Origin: Oscillospiraceae bacterium
GTDB lineage: Bacteria > Bacillota > Clostridia > Oscillospirales > Oscillospiraceae
DNA length: 43,412 nt
Assembly: GCA_021771635.1 (NCBI GenBank)
Contig: JAETOQ010000015.1
Coordinates: 1 to 43,412 of the forward strand
Direction: 5' to 3'
The notes below the pieces were generated by a model. The model was given only the letters and a program-made list of their open reading frames with translations, made no database searches and had not been told where the DNA came from. The position numbers and the translations under genes are program-made. This document shows, piece by piece, positions 15,870 through 20,906 of this stretch. How positions within the stretch are numbered: position 1 is the first letter of the stretch; every line of letters starts with the position of its first letter.

Positions 15870-16073
15870 TCATTGCTTGCCATCTCCGCACATGCAGCGG
15901 GCCAGGGTGGCGGCGCTGATCCGGCTGTTCACAAACGGGAACAGGCGCTTGACGGTTCGGCGGTCGGAGATTCCTGTAAATCTGGAAACTTCCGAGATGT
16001 TCAGGAGGTTCTTGCCTCCTGTGAATTGGAGAATCTGTTCCAGGTTCTCCCGGTATGCGAATGACTCTGACAT
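15870..16073 (-). CDS. Small phage DNA-binding-type protein
   Basis: This 67-residue protein begins MSESFAYRENLEQILQFTGG. The stretch LLNISEVSRFTGISDRRTVKRLFPF follows the pattern of a MerR/excisionase-like helix-turn-helix that reads DNA. The end, ISAATLARCMCGDGKQ, is short. AGGAG lies 7 nt before the ATG at 16073; an in-frame extension to 16160 has no site. It may be an excisionase or early regulator. The integrase lies 5 kb away, so an Xis role is possible but not shown. Confidence 0.65.
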   Translation of the reverse strand: MSESFAYRENLEQILQFTGGKNLLNISEVSRFTGISDRRTVKRLFPFVNSRISAATLARCMCGDGKQ

Positions 16074-16276
16074 GATGTTTCTCCTTTGTCGTTGTTGATG
16101 GGGTGGATGGGAAACCAGCACAAGTGGCGGCATGGCTTCCCTTGTCGCCGCATCAGGCATTTCTTCCGGCGAATGTACTTGTAATTCATGCCCCGGTCAT
16201 GGTAATCACACCAGGCCACCGCATTGACCGGGGACCATCCGGGGGTGTACGCCGGGCGCTTCTTTTTGCGCTTCAT
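16001..16276 (-). CDS. Small basic phage protein with Cys/His residues
   Basis: The first two thirds (MKRKKKRPAYTPGWSPVNAVAWC, then MNYKYIRRKKCLMRRQGKPCRHLCWF) match a recurrent type of small gut-phage protein: a basic start, VNAxAWCxYH, then KxCL...CxHL, probably zinc-binding. The ATG overlaps the antirepressor stop (ATGA), so translation is coupled. The last 25 residues overlap the next gene by 73 bp, are Ser/Thr/Arg-rich, and look like read-through past a former stop. A frameshift near 16080-16100 could have extended the frame. Confidence 0.55.
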   Translation of the reverse strand: MKRKKKRPAYTPGWSPVNAVAWCDYHDRGMNYKYIRRKKCLMRRQGKPCRHLCWFPIHPINNDKGETSCQSHSHTGRTWNRFSNSQEARTS

Positions 16277-17043
16277 GCCGTCGCGGCGCCGGAGAGAAAC
16301 AGATTGATGAAATACTGCTGGCCCTTGCCGGTGACAAGCGTTGTTTTCTTGACGCTGATGCTGCCGTTCGGCTCCTGAACGGTTCGCTCCTTGATTTTGA
16401 ACCAGCCGCGTTCCATACTCCGCTGCGTCGGCATGTTGTAATCATTTCCGGTTCGCTTGATCAGATAGCCGTTGTCCCGCAGAAACATGAACAGCCGGTT
16501 TTGACCAATGGGGACGCCGTTCTGCTTCAGCAGCTTCGCAAGCTCGCCCACCAGGATGGAGGAATGGGACGCGGAGACGGCATCCGCGAAGAGGACCTTG
16601 GGCTTGTCCGCCTCGGCCTGGGCTTCCAGCGCCAGCCGGGCGGCCCGCTCCTGCTTGATGGTCTCCAGTAGCTTGATGGTGGTGTCCGGGTCAGCCAGCA
16701 TCTTCTCCACGGTGTCCGGTGTGGCATACATCCCGTGGCGGCGGATGGTGGGGAGGACTTCGGAGGTCACCCACTTGCGGAAAGGCTTTGCCTCCGGCTT
16801 GTCCGAACGAAGGATGACGTTGTACAGGCCGGATTCGTTGATGATGGTCATTTCCTGCTTTCCGCCAAGGGTGTCAATCTGGCTGACACCCTTTTCGTCA
16901 GCGTCCAAACGGTCAGCAACCATTCTGCTGTTGTGCATTCCGAGAACTTGACACACATCTTTCAGGACGAACCAGGGTTCGCCGTCCTTCTGAATGGTGC
17001 GGACCTCGCTGCTGTTGTAGTTGAAAATCTGAATTTCGTTCAT
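16273..17043 (-). CDS. Phage antirepressor (BRO-N plus KilAC/ANT domains)
   Basis: This 256-residue protein has an N-terminal BRO domain (residues about 1-105) with EVRTIQKDGEPWFVLKDVCQVLG, RLDADEKGV and FRKWVTSEVLPTIRRHGMY. A helical linker follows, then a C-terminal ANT/KilAC domain (LVGELAKLLKQNGVPIGQNRLFMFLRDNGYL, ending in VTGKGQQYF). Such proteins antagonise repressors or bind DNA to start lytic growth. It is the first gene of the leftward early operon, directly after the divergent promoter region, the position expected for a switch gene. AAAGGAG precedes the ATG by 4 nt. Confidence 0.88.
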   Translation of the reverse strand: MNEIQIFNYNSSEVRTIQKDGEPWFVLKDVCQVLGMHNSRMVADRLDADEKGVSQIDTLGGKQEMTIINESGLYNVILRSDKPEAKPFRKWVTSEVLPTIRRHGMYATPDTVEKMLADPDTTIKLLETIKQERAARLALEAQAEADKPKVLFADAVSASHSSILVGELAKLLKQNGVPIGQNRLFMFLRDNGYLIKRTGNDYNMPTQRSMERGWFKIKERTVQEPNGSISVKKTTLVTGKGQQYFINLFLSGAATA

Positions 17044-17068
17044 ATGGCTCCTTTCCTGATCTGTTCAC

Positions 17069-17097
17069 AGTACAGCACAGCCCATGCTTGCAAAATG
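17069..17097 (-). promoter_or_regulatory. Probable leftward early promoter
   Basis: On the minus strand TGCTGTACT at 17069-17077 forms an extended -10 box about 25 bp before the antirepressor ATG. The -35 match is poor. The surrounding 20 bp (17063-17082) matches 18 of 20 bases of the promoter at 20843-20862, before the candidate small RNA, so the two may share a regulator. Confidence 0.5.
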
Positions 17098-17099
17098 AG

Positions 17100-17128
17100 T
17101 TGTGTGGTGATGATTTGTGTTATATAAT
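17100..17128 (+). promoter_or_regulatory. Rightward promoter of the membrane-protein/nuclease operon
   Basis: TTGTGT at 17100-17105 and TATAAT at 17123-17128 are separated by 17 nt. RNA would begin near 17135, about 33 nt before the first gene. It diverges from the early promoter, making this intergenic gap a likely lysis-lysogeny control point. No clear palindromic operator was seen in it. Confidence 0.75.
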
Positions 17129-17167
17129 GTAGGTGCGCGTAGAATTGTTGTTTGGTGGTGTTGGTTA

Positions 17168-17470
17168 ATGACGAAGAAGCAGGCCAACGGATTGCGAAGG
17201 GCAAAAGCTGGGGTTCACCTGGACAAATTGAATCAGCAGGATAGGGACGTACTTCTTCATCTGGTGGGACAAGACCTTGTAGAAAGCCGCTGCGATATTG
17301 GCGGCGATGGATTTTTCCTGATAACGGAAACAGGAAAACAGATGCTTAGTGACAGGTGGAAAAAGGCGGTACGGCAAATAGCAGCTGCTCTTGCTGCTAT
17401 CGCTACACTCGCAATAGGCCTAATTGGATTGCTAAACCAGTTAGGTTTACTGTCAGTGCAAGCAAAGTAA
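17168..17470 (+). CDS. Small membrane-anchored protein, 100 aa
   Basis: The N-terminal 70 residues (KLNQQDRDVLLHLVGQDLVES, then GFFLITETGKQMLSDRWKK) look like a small winged-helix-type domain. One membrane segment follows near residues 76-94 (IAAALAAIATLAIGLIGLL). The ATG at 17168 was chosen because upstream codons are Trp/Val-rich and lie on the promoter; the ribosome-binding site is weak (GGTGGTGTTGG). It is the first gene of a four-gene rightward operon in the lysogenic region. A role in superinfection exclusion or signalling to the nuclease downstream is inference. Confidence 0.65.
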   Translation: MTKKQANGLRRAKAGVHLDKLNQQDRDVLLHLVGQDLVESRCDIGGDGFFLITETGKQMLSDRWKKAVRQIAAALAAIATLAIGLIGLLNQLGLLSVQAK

Positions 17471-17510
17471 TTAAAAGCGTGATGTACCAGGCCCAATCTG
17501 GGATTTTCAT
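17403..17510 (-). CDS. Antisense 35-aa hydrophobic peptide ORF
   Basis: On the strand opposite the first small gene, AGGAGG followed after 7 nt by ATG opens 35 codons: MKIPDWAWYITLLITLLALT and then a second hydrophobic half ending GLLRV. It is a single membrane-spanning helix with a Trp-rich start, similar in size and shape to type I toxins or holin-like peptides. It overlaps the last 68 bp of the rightward gene. Its site comes from the three-copy 18-bp element. Expression is not proved. Confidence 0.45.
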   Translation of the reverse strand: MKIPDWAWYITLLITLLALTVNLTGLAIQLGLLRV

Positions 17511-17537
17511 GTTGGTGCCTCCTGAAAGGGTGATTGA

Positions 17538-17750
17538 ATGGGAACGCGGGAAATAGAAGAGCTGAATAATCAGAGGAAACAGGAAGCACTAGAAGAAGAA
17601 ATGCGTCAGAAGAGCGCCAAGGATAAAGCCGCAAAGCGCTTCAACTATGTATTTGAAATACTTCTTGTTCTTCTGAGCGTTATCTTCGGCTCCCTGCTGG
17701 AGCACTTCGGCGGAATCGTCGATATTGCTATCAAACTTCTGCATGGATGA
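17538..17750 (+). CDS. Small membrane protein, MGT[RK]EIEELN family, copy 1
   Basis: This 70-residue protein starts MGTREIEELNNQRKQEALEEEM, a charged helix likely to form a coiled coil. Then comes one membrane segment (FEILLVLLSVIFGSLLEHFGG, about residues 39-59) and an amphipathic end. The first ten residues match the next gene almost exactly, so the two are paralogues. AAAGGGTGAT from the 18-bp element lies 3-4 nt before the ATG. The topology suggests a cytoplasmic coiled coil tethered to the membrane, which could partner the coiled coil of the nuclease. Confidence 0.65.
   Translation: MGTREIEELNNQRKQEALEEEMRQKSAKDKAAKRFNYVFEILLVLLSVIFGSLLEHFGGIVDIAIKLLHG
17589..17744 (-). CDS. Antisense 51-aa membrane peptide ORF
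   Basis: AGGAGG followed after 6 nt by ATG opens MQKFDSNIDDSAEVLQQGAE, then a Lys/Asn-rich stretch, then a hydrophobic end (YIVEALCGFILGALLTHFFF). It lies entirely opposite the rightward 70-residue gene. An acidic front and a hydrophobic tail ending in three Phe is not what random antisense of a membrane gene normally gives. Both strands are therefore plausible coding sequence. Confidence rests on the strong site and its recurrence at the other two elements. Confidence 0.4.
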   Translation of the reverse strand: MQKFDSNIDDSAEVLQQGAEDNAQKNKKYFKYIVEALCGFILGALLTHFFF

Positions 17751-17770
17751 CCTCCTGAAAGGGTGATTTT

Positions 17771-17968
17771 GTGGGGACAAAGGAAATTGAGGAGCTGAAT
17801 AAGCAGCGGACGCAGGCGGAACAGGAGCGAAAAGAGCGTGAGAAATCCAGAAAAGAGGATATTCGTTACTGGATTACCACGGCGATTGCCGCGGCTGCGC
17901 TTGTCAAGTCATTCTTGCCAGAAATATCCGCAGGGCTGGCATGGCTATTGAAATTATTAGGGCAATGA
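17771..17968 (+). CDS. Small membrane protein, MGT[RK]EIEELN family, copy 2
   Basis: This protein has a GTG start and 65 residues. The N-terminal coiled coil MGTKEIEELNKQRTQAEQER parallels the previous gene; the hydrophobic part (WITTAIAAAALVKSFLPEISAGLAWLL) has diverged. AAAGGGTGAT from the second copy of the 18-bp element lies 3 nt before the GTG. With copy 1 it looks like a tandem duplication in which the N-terminus is conserved for a shared partner and the membrane part varies. Confidence 0.65.
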   Translation: MGTKEIEELNKQRTQAEQERKEREKSRKEDIRYWITTAIAAAALVKSFLPEISAGLAWLLKLLGQ

Positions 17969-18029
17969 TGGAAATCCACAGTGGGAAGTCCGGGTGGTTC
18001 TCCTGGAATTGCCTGAATCTCTTTCGCAT
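17904..18029 (-). CDS. Antisense 41-aa hydrophobic peptide ORF
   Basis: AGGAGG followed after 6 nt by ATG opens MRKRFRQFQENHPDFPLWIS and then IIALIISIAMPALRIF. A basic N-terminus followed by a single membrane helix is the layout of several type I toxin peptides. It overlaps the last 65 bp of the rightward 65-residue gene. It is the third instance of the same arrangement in 630 bp. Confidence 0.45.
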   Translation of the reverse strand: MRKRFRQFQENHPDFPLWISIIALIISIAMPALRIFLARMT

Positions 18030-18056
18030 GAGATACCTCCTGAAAGGATGATTGGG

Positions 18057-19340
18057 ATGAAGAAACTCTCTGAGATTATATGGAACTCAATAGGCTTTTT
18101 GCTTGGTGGGTTTTGGGCATTGATTCCGCTATACTTGTTTGCATCGTATCTATTTAAACAATTTGGACTAAGTGCATCTTTATCTGAAAAATTAGCAGTT
18201 CTTGTGATAACTGCAATTACTGTCGGTTTTGGCGGCGTTGCACACGAAGAAGATGCCTGTAAGGCAATACAATCAGAGCAAAAAGGAGAAACAGTACGAT
18301 TACAAAACGAGATAGCAGTACTCAATAAAAACATTCGCCAAATTTGCGCGGAACGAGATTCATTGGCTTCTAAATTGGAAGAATCGAAGAGGGTATTCCG
18401 AGAATTTGCGGAGGATACTGCACAGTCGTCACCGTGGCTTGCAAGAAAATTTACTGATGCTGTTGCGTTGGTGGATGGGGAAGTGGTTTCGCATTTGCGG
18501 GCGAAAAAGAATCCGGCGCTTAAGGCGGCAGAACAAATTAGAGAGATGTCAAGGGAAAAACGAGAAATACTGCGCCGAAGCAAAGAGCTTGAGTATCAGC
18601 TTCAATTTTACGAAGGCCTATTCCCTTGGCTTGAGGAGTTCAAGACGGTACCCGCTGATAAGGCTGCAGAATATGTCCATTCCACAGAAGATGGCGAATA
18701 TGACAGGGTTCGAAACTGGTTGTCCCCGGAAGAATACTTTAACTTATCTACAATTCAAAGAAATCAGCTTGCGCTTGACAGGTACATGAGCCGGAAAAAG
18801 ACAGACTGGGATGTTGGAATTGAGTATGAAAGATATATCGGGTATCTTTATGAGATTTCTGGATTCCGTGTAACCTATAACGGTGCAACGCAAGGACTAA
18901 CCGACATGGGCCGTGATATTATCGCTTCTGATGGAATGAAAACATTGGTCATACAGTGCAAACGATGGGCAAAGGAAAAGGAAATCCATGAAAAGCATAT
19001 TTTCCAGCTTTACGGAAGCACTGTTCTAATGAATCTTGAAACTGGAGGAAAATGTAGTGGGGTGTTCGTGACAACAGCGCATCTATCGGAACTTTCACGC
19101 AAATGCGCGAAATACTTGGGGATAGAATTTGTTGAAGAGAAAGCATACGATAACTACCCACTCATAAAGTGCAACGTTTCAAAAAGTGGAGAAAAGATAT
19201 ATCATTTGCCATTCGATCAGCAATATGACCGTGTCCAAATTTGTGGGAAAGATGGGGCAATGTTTGTTCGCACCGTTCAAGAAGCGGAGAATAACGGATT
19301 TAGACGGGCGAAGCGATGGGTGCCTGAATTGGATTTTTGA
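18057..19340 (+). CDS. Membrane-anchored Mrr-type nuclease, candidate defence effector
   Basis: This 427-residue protein has two membrane segments near residues 10-32 and 42-62. A coiled coil follows (about 75-125, EIAVLNKNIRQICAERDSLASKLEESK), then a helical middle. The Mrr-like endonuclease domain spans about 250-355: WDVGIEYERYIGYLYE, TDMGRDIIAS with D287, and VIQCKRW with Q300 and K302. The acidic-then-QxK order is the PD-(D/E)XK catalytic set. A C-terminal motif (IYHLPFDQQYDRVQI, then AENNGFRRAKRW) resembles short metal-binding tails on other nucleases. The ATG at 18057 was chosen for its 9-nt distance from GAAAGG. Lysogenic position and architecture suggest superinfection defence; this is inference. 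Confidence 0.75.
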   Translation: MKKLSEIIWNSIGFLLGGFWALIPLYLFASYLFKQFGLSASLSEKLAVLVITAITVGFGGVAHEEDACKAIQSEQKGETVRLQNEIAVLNKNIRQICAERDSLASKLEESKRVFREFAEDTAQSSPWLARKFTDAVALVDGEVVSHLRAKKNPALKAAEQIREMSREKREILRRSKELEYQLQFYEGLFPWLEEFKTVPADKAAEYVHSTEDGEYDRVRNWLSPEEYFNLSTIQRNQLALDRYMSRKKTDWDVGIEYERYIGYLYEISGFRVTYNGATQGLTDMGRDIIASDGMKTLVIQCKRWAKEKEIHEKHIFQLYGSTVLMNLETGGKCSGVFVTTAHLSELSRKCAKYLGIEFVEEKAYDNYPLIKCNVSKSGEKIYHLPFDQQYDRVQICGKDGAMFVRTVQEAENNGFRRAKRWVPELDF

Positions 19341-19508
19341 TTAGTTTGCTCTGGATTTTCTGTTGGTCGACTGGATTCCAAGTGTGACCAGATAGCGGAT
19401 CAGCTCCGAATAGGGACGGCCTGCGAAGCGGTCCGTTTTCTTCAGCTCCTCCAGCTGTGCGCCGATGTCATCCGGGAAAGATATGGTGATGCGTTTCATG
19501 TCTGTCAT
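19341..19508 (-). CDS. Ribbon-helix-helix regulator (Arc/CopG-like), 55 aa
   Basis: This short gene reads MTDMKRITISFPDDIGAQLE, then KTDRFAGRPYSELIRYLVTLGIQ. It has a beta strand (KRITISFP) and two helices, the complete Arc/CopG fold that binds DNA as a dimer through the strand. AGGAG lies 7 nt before the ATG. Its stop directly abuts that of the nuclease gene. It diverges from the second ribbon-helix-helix gene across about 200 bp that carry repeated operators, so it probably regulates itself and its neighbour, much as Arc and Mnt do in P22. Confidence 0.75.
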   Translation of the reverse strand: MTDMKRITISFPDDIGAQLEELKKTDRFAGRPYSELIRYLVTLGIQSTNRKSRAN

Positions 19509-19521
19509 GGATATGCTCCTT

Positions 19522-19674
19522 TCTGGTGATGTACTTTTCTGATATTACGAAAAGTGGTGTACTGTTGCCATGATAAATCAAAAAGCGGTGTACTTCAATT
19601 GGCAAAACAGCCAATAAAGTACACCACTTTTTGACATCACTACACCACTTTGCTATTGACGAAGTGGTGAACTT
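19522..19674. promoter_or_regulatory. Operator array, about six GTGGTGTACTT-type sites
   Basis: Sites resembling AAAGTGGTGTACTT occur at 19522-19537 (GGTGATGTACTT), 19550-19564 and 19580-19595. They occur inverted at 19616-19631 and 19641-19651, and directly again at 19661-19674 (GTGGTGAACTT). They fill the gap between the two divergent ribbon-helix-helix genes and one lies inside the rightward promoter spacer. They are the likely targets of one or both proteins. Confidence 0.7.
19580..19632. repeat. Long near-perfect inverted repeat
   Basis: The left arm 19580-19603 and right arm 19610-19632 pair along 23 bp with one mismatch, one further change and one bulge, around the loop AAAACA. The arms contain two facing operator sites plus an inner TTGGC/GCCAA stem. 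Flanking A and T runs would also let it act as a two-way terminator between the divergent genes. Confidence 0.7.
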
Positions 19675-19684
19675 GTGTTAAAAT
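19656..19684 (+). promoter_or_regulatory. Promoter of second ribbon-helix-helix gene
   Basis: TTGACG at 19656-19661 and TAAAAT at 19679-19684 have a 17-nt spacer that contains an operator copy (GAAGTGGTGAACTT). Binding there would block RNA polymerase, so the promoter is likely self-regulated. Confidence 0.8.
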
Positions 19685-19707
19685 CTGCATTATAAAGGAG
19701 GGATAGC

Positions 19708-20082
19708 ATGGCAACAGAGAAACCGAGGTTTTCCATCACAATGGACAACGACCTTCTGAGCCAGGTGGAGGACTATCAATTCAAAAACCGCTTCAAAAGC
19801 CAAAGCAAAGCCATCATCGACCTTGTGCGGTGCGGACTTGCGGAACTTAACGGAGAAGAAGACAACAAAAAAGCCCCGTCCGTATCGGACGAGGCTATGG
19901 AAGTCGCCGAGGCCTACGACGGCGCAGACTCTGGCATACAGTACAGTATACGGAAGCTGCTGGACCTTGAAGTCCAGGAGATCAGGATGGTGGCACGCGG
20001 CAACCGGGTGAAGCGTCTCAGCGGCAAACCTGACGCAAGGGAGATTGACAAAGCAATCAGCGAGACTCCAAGCGAGACATGA
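19708..20082 (+). CDS. Ribbon-helix-helix regulator, 124 aa, probable lysogeny repressor
   Basis: The N-terminus (PRFSITMDNDLLSQVEDYQF, then KSQSKAIIDLVRCGLAEL) is a ribbon-helix-helix domain. The C-terminal part (EAMEVAEAYDGADSGIQYSIRKLLDLE) resembles the tail of some phage XRE repressors, so the protein may be a hybrid. AAGGAGG precedes the ATG by 6 nt, behind a consensus promoter overlapped by an operator. Its 3' end overlaps that of the convergent ImmA-like gene by 26 bp. A repressor role is inferred from location and promoter design. Confidence 0.75.
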   Translation: MATEKPRFSITMDNDLLSQVEDYQFKNRFKSQSKAIIDLVRCGLAELNGEEDNKKAPSVSDEAMEVAEAYDGADSGIQYSIRKLLDLEVQEIRMVARGNRVKRLSGKPDAREIDKAISETPSET

Positions 20083-20662
20083 CAAACGGCTCGAATTGCC
20101 GCATGACTTCCCGCTCCAATGGATGGGACAGAAACTTTCCCCGCGTGCGGAGCTGCTTCATCCTTTTCGCTCGAAATTCCGAGGCCTGGTGTGAGATGCC
20201 GCACAGCAGAGAAATCTGTTCCACCTCAACCGCGTCCAATGCGTTCAGGACACAGGCCGGAGCCAATATGCGGGCCGCAAACTGGTTCGCCTGCGTTTCA
20301 TCCGCGGAATCTCCGGGGGCCGGTTCACGATTCATGATCGTATACTTCCCCTCGCCGACATGTCCCAAAACGATGTGCCCTATTTCGTGCGCAATCGTAA
20401 ATCTCTGGCGGGTTTCCGGTACGCTGTTGCTGTAAAATATGTACGGCACATCACGATAAAGGACGGTAAAGCCATCTGCTTTCTCCGTCTGCTCCTGAAG
20501 CCGGAATGCGGCAATGAGTTTCCACCCGGCGTCATAGGAATACAGTTTGCAGCCCAAACGCCTGCATATGGCCCGGATGTCCACAGGCAGGATGTCCACA
20601 TGACAGTCAATCAGTATCTGCCACGCCGCGTTTCTTGCGGTTTGGTAATCTTTGTAGCTCAA
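20057..20662 (-). CDS. ImmA/IrrE-type metallopeptidase
   Basis: This 201-residue protein contains the zinc-protease motif AHEIGHIVLGH and the downstream glutamate helix DETQANQFAARIL, both diagnostic of the family. Such proteases cleave phage repressors (ImmA) or stress regulators when triggered. A TTG start at 20662 is proposed because GGAGG lies 8-9 nt upstream; the earlier TTG at 20680 would put this site inside the gene. It faces the repressor-like gene, which is a plausible substrate, although known ImmA substrates are XRE proteins rather than ribbon-helix-helix proteins. Confidence 0.85.
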   Translation of the reverse strand: MSYKDYQTARNAAWQILIDCHVDILPVDIRAICRRLGCKLYSYDAGWKLIAAFRLQEQTEKADGFTVLYRDVPYIFYSNSVPETRQRFTIAHEIGHIVLGHVGEGKYTIMNREPAPGDSADETQANQFAARILAPACVLNALDAVEVEQISLLCGISHQASEFRAKRMKQLRTRGKFLSHPLEREVMRQFEPFVMSRLESR

Positions 20663-20739
20663 AATAATACACCTCCGCAAAAAATTGTAGAGGTGCAGTA
20701 GTTGATTGTCTCTATGTAAATATTGGTAATATTGCCATC

Positions 20740-20779
20740 CAAAAATAAAAAACCGCCAGGGGGTGGAGCCCCTGACGGT
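20740..20779 (-). terminator. Leftward intrinsic terminator
   Basis: On the minus strand ACCGTCAGGGG and CCCCTGGCGGT pair (one mismatch) over a 6-nt loop, followed by TTTTTTATTTTT. No gene ends here, so it most likely ends the candidate small RNA and isolates the ImmA-like gene. Confidence 0.75.
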
Positions 20780-20842
20780 CTATGATGAACCCAGCAACAA
20801 CGACGAAACCAGGAGGACGGGAAGAACCACGCCCTAATCATC
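20741..20842 (-). ncRNA. Candidate small RNA of about 100 nt
   Basis: A leftward promoter at 20849-20877 and a strong leftward terminator at 20740-20779 bracket about 100 bases. An ORF through it from 20841 is Arg/Trp/Pro-rich, has no ribosome-binding site and crosses the terminator, so it is unlikely to be translated. It would be antisense to the leader of the integrase and could control integrase expression. Confidence 0.45.
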
Positions 20843-20848
20843 GTTCAC

Positions 20849-20877
20849 AGTATAGCACGGCCTTCAGACGCTTGCAA
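20849..20877 (-). promoter_or_regulatory. Leftward promoter
   Basis: TTGCAA at 20872-20877 and TATACT at 20849-20854 are 17 nt apart, with an extended TGC before the -10. The segment 20843-20862 repeats that at 17063-17082. Confidence 0.7.
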
Positions 20878-20906
20878 GCAAAAATAAGACTGGAGGTTAT
20901 GCGACC

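Larger units (their letters stand above)
17518..18053. repeat. Three copies of an 18-bp two-way ribosome-binding element
   Basis: CCTCCTGAAAGGGTGATT occurs at 17518-17535 and, identically, at 17751-17768; a one-base variant (GGATGATT) is at 18036-18053. Read rightward it supplies GAAAGG(G/A)TGAT to the gene that follows. Read leftward it supplies AGGAGG to an antisense ORF 6-7 nt away. The units are 233 and 285 bp apart, which suggests tandem duplication of a gene-plus-element cassette. Confidence 0.8.
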
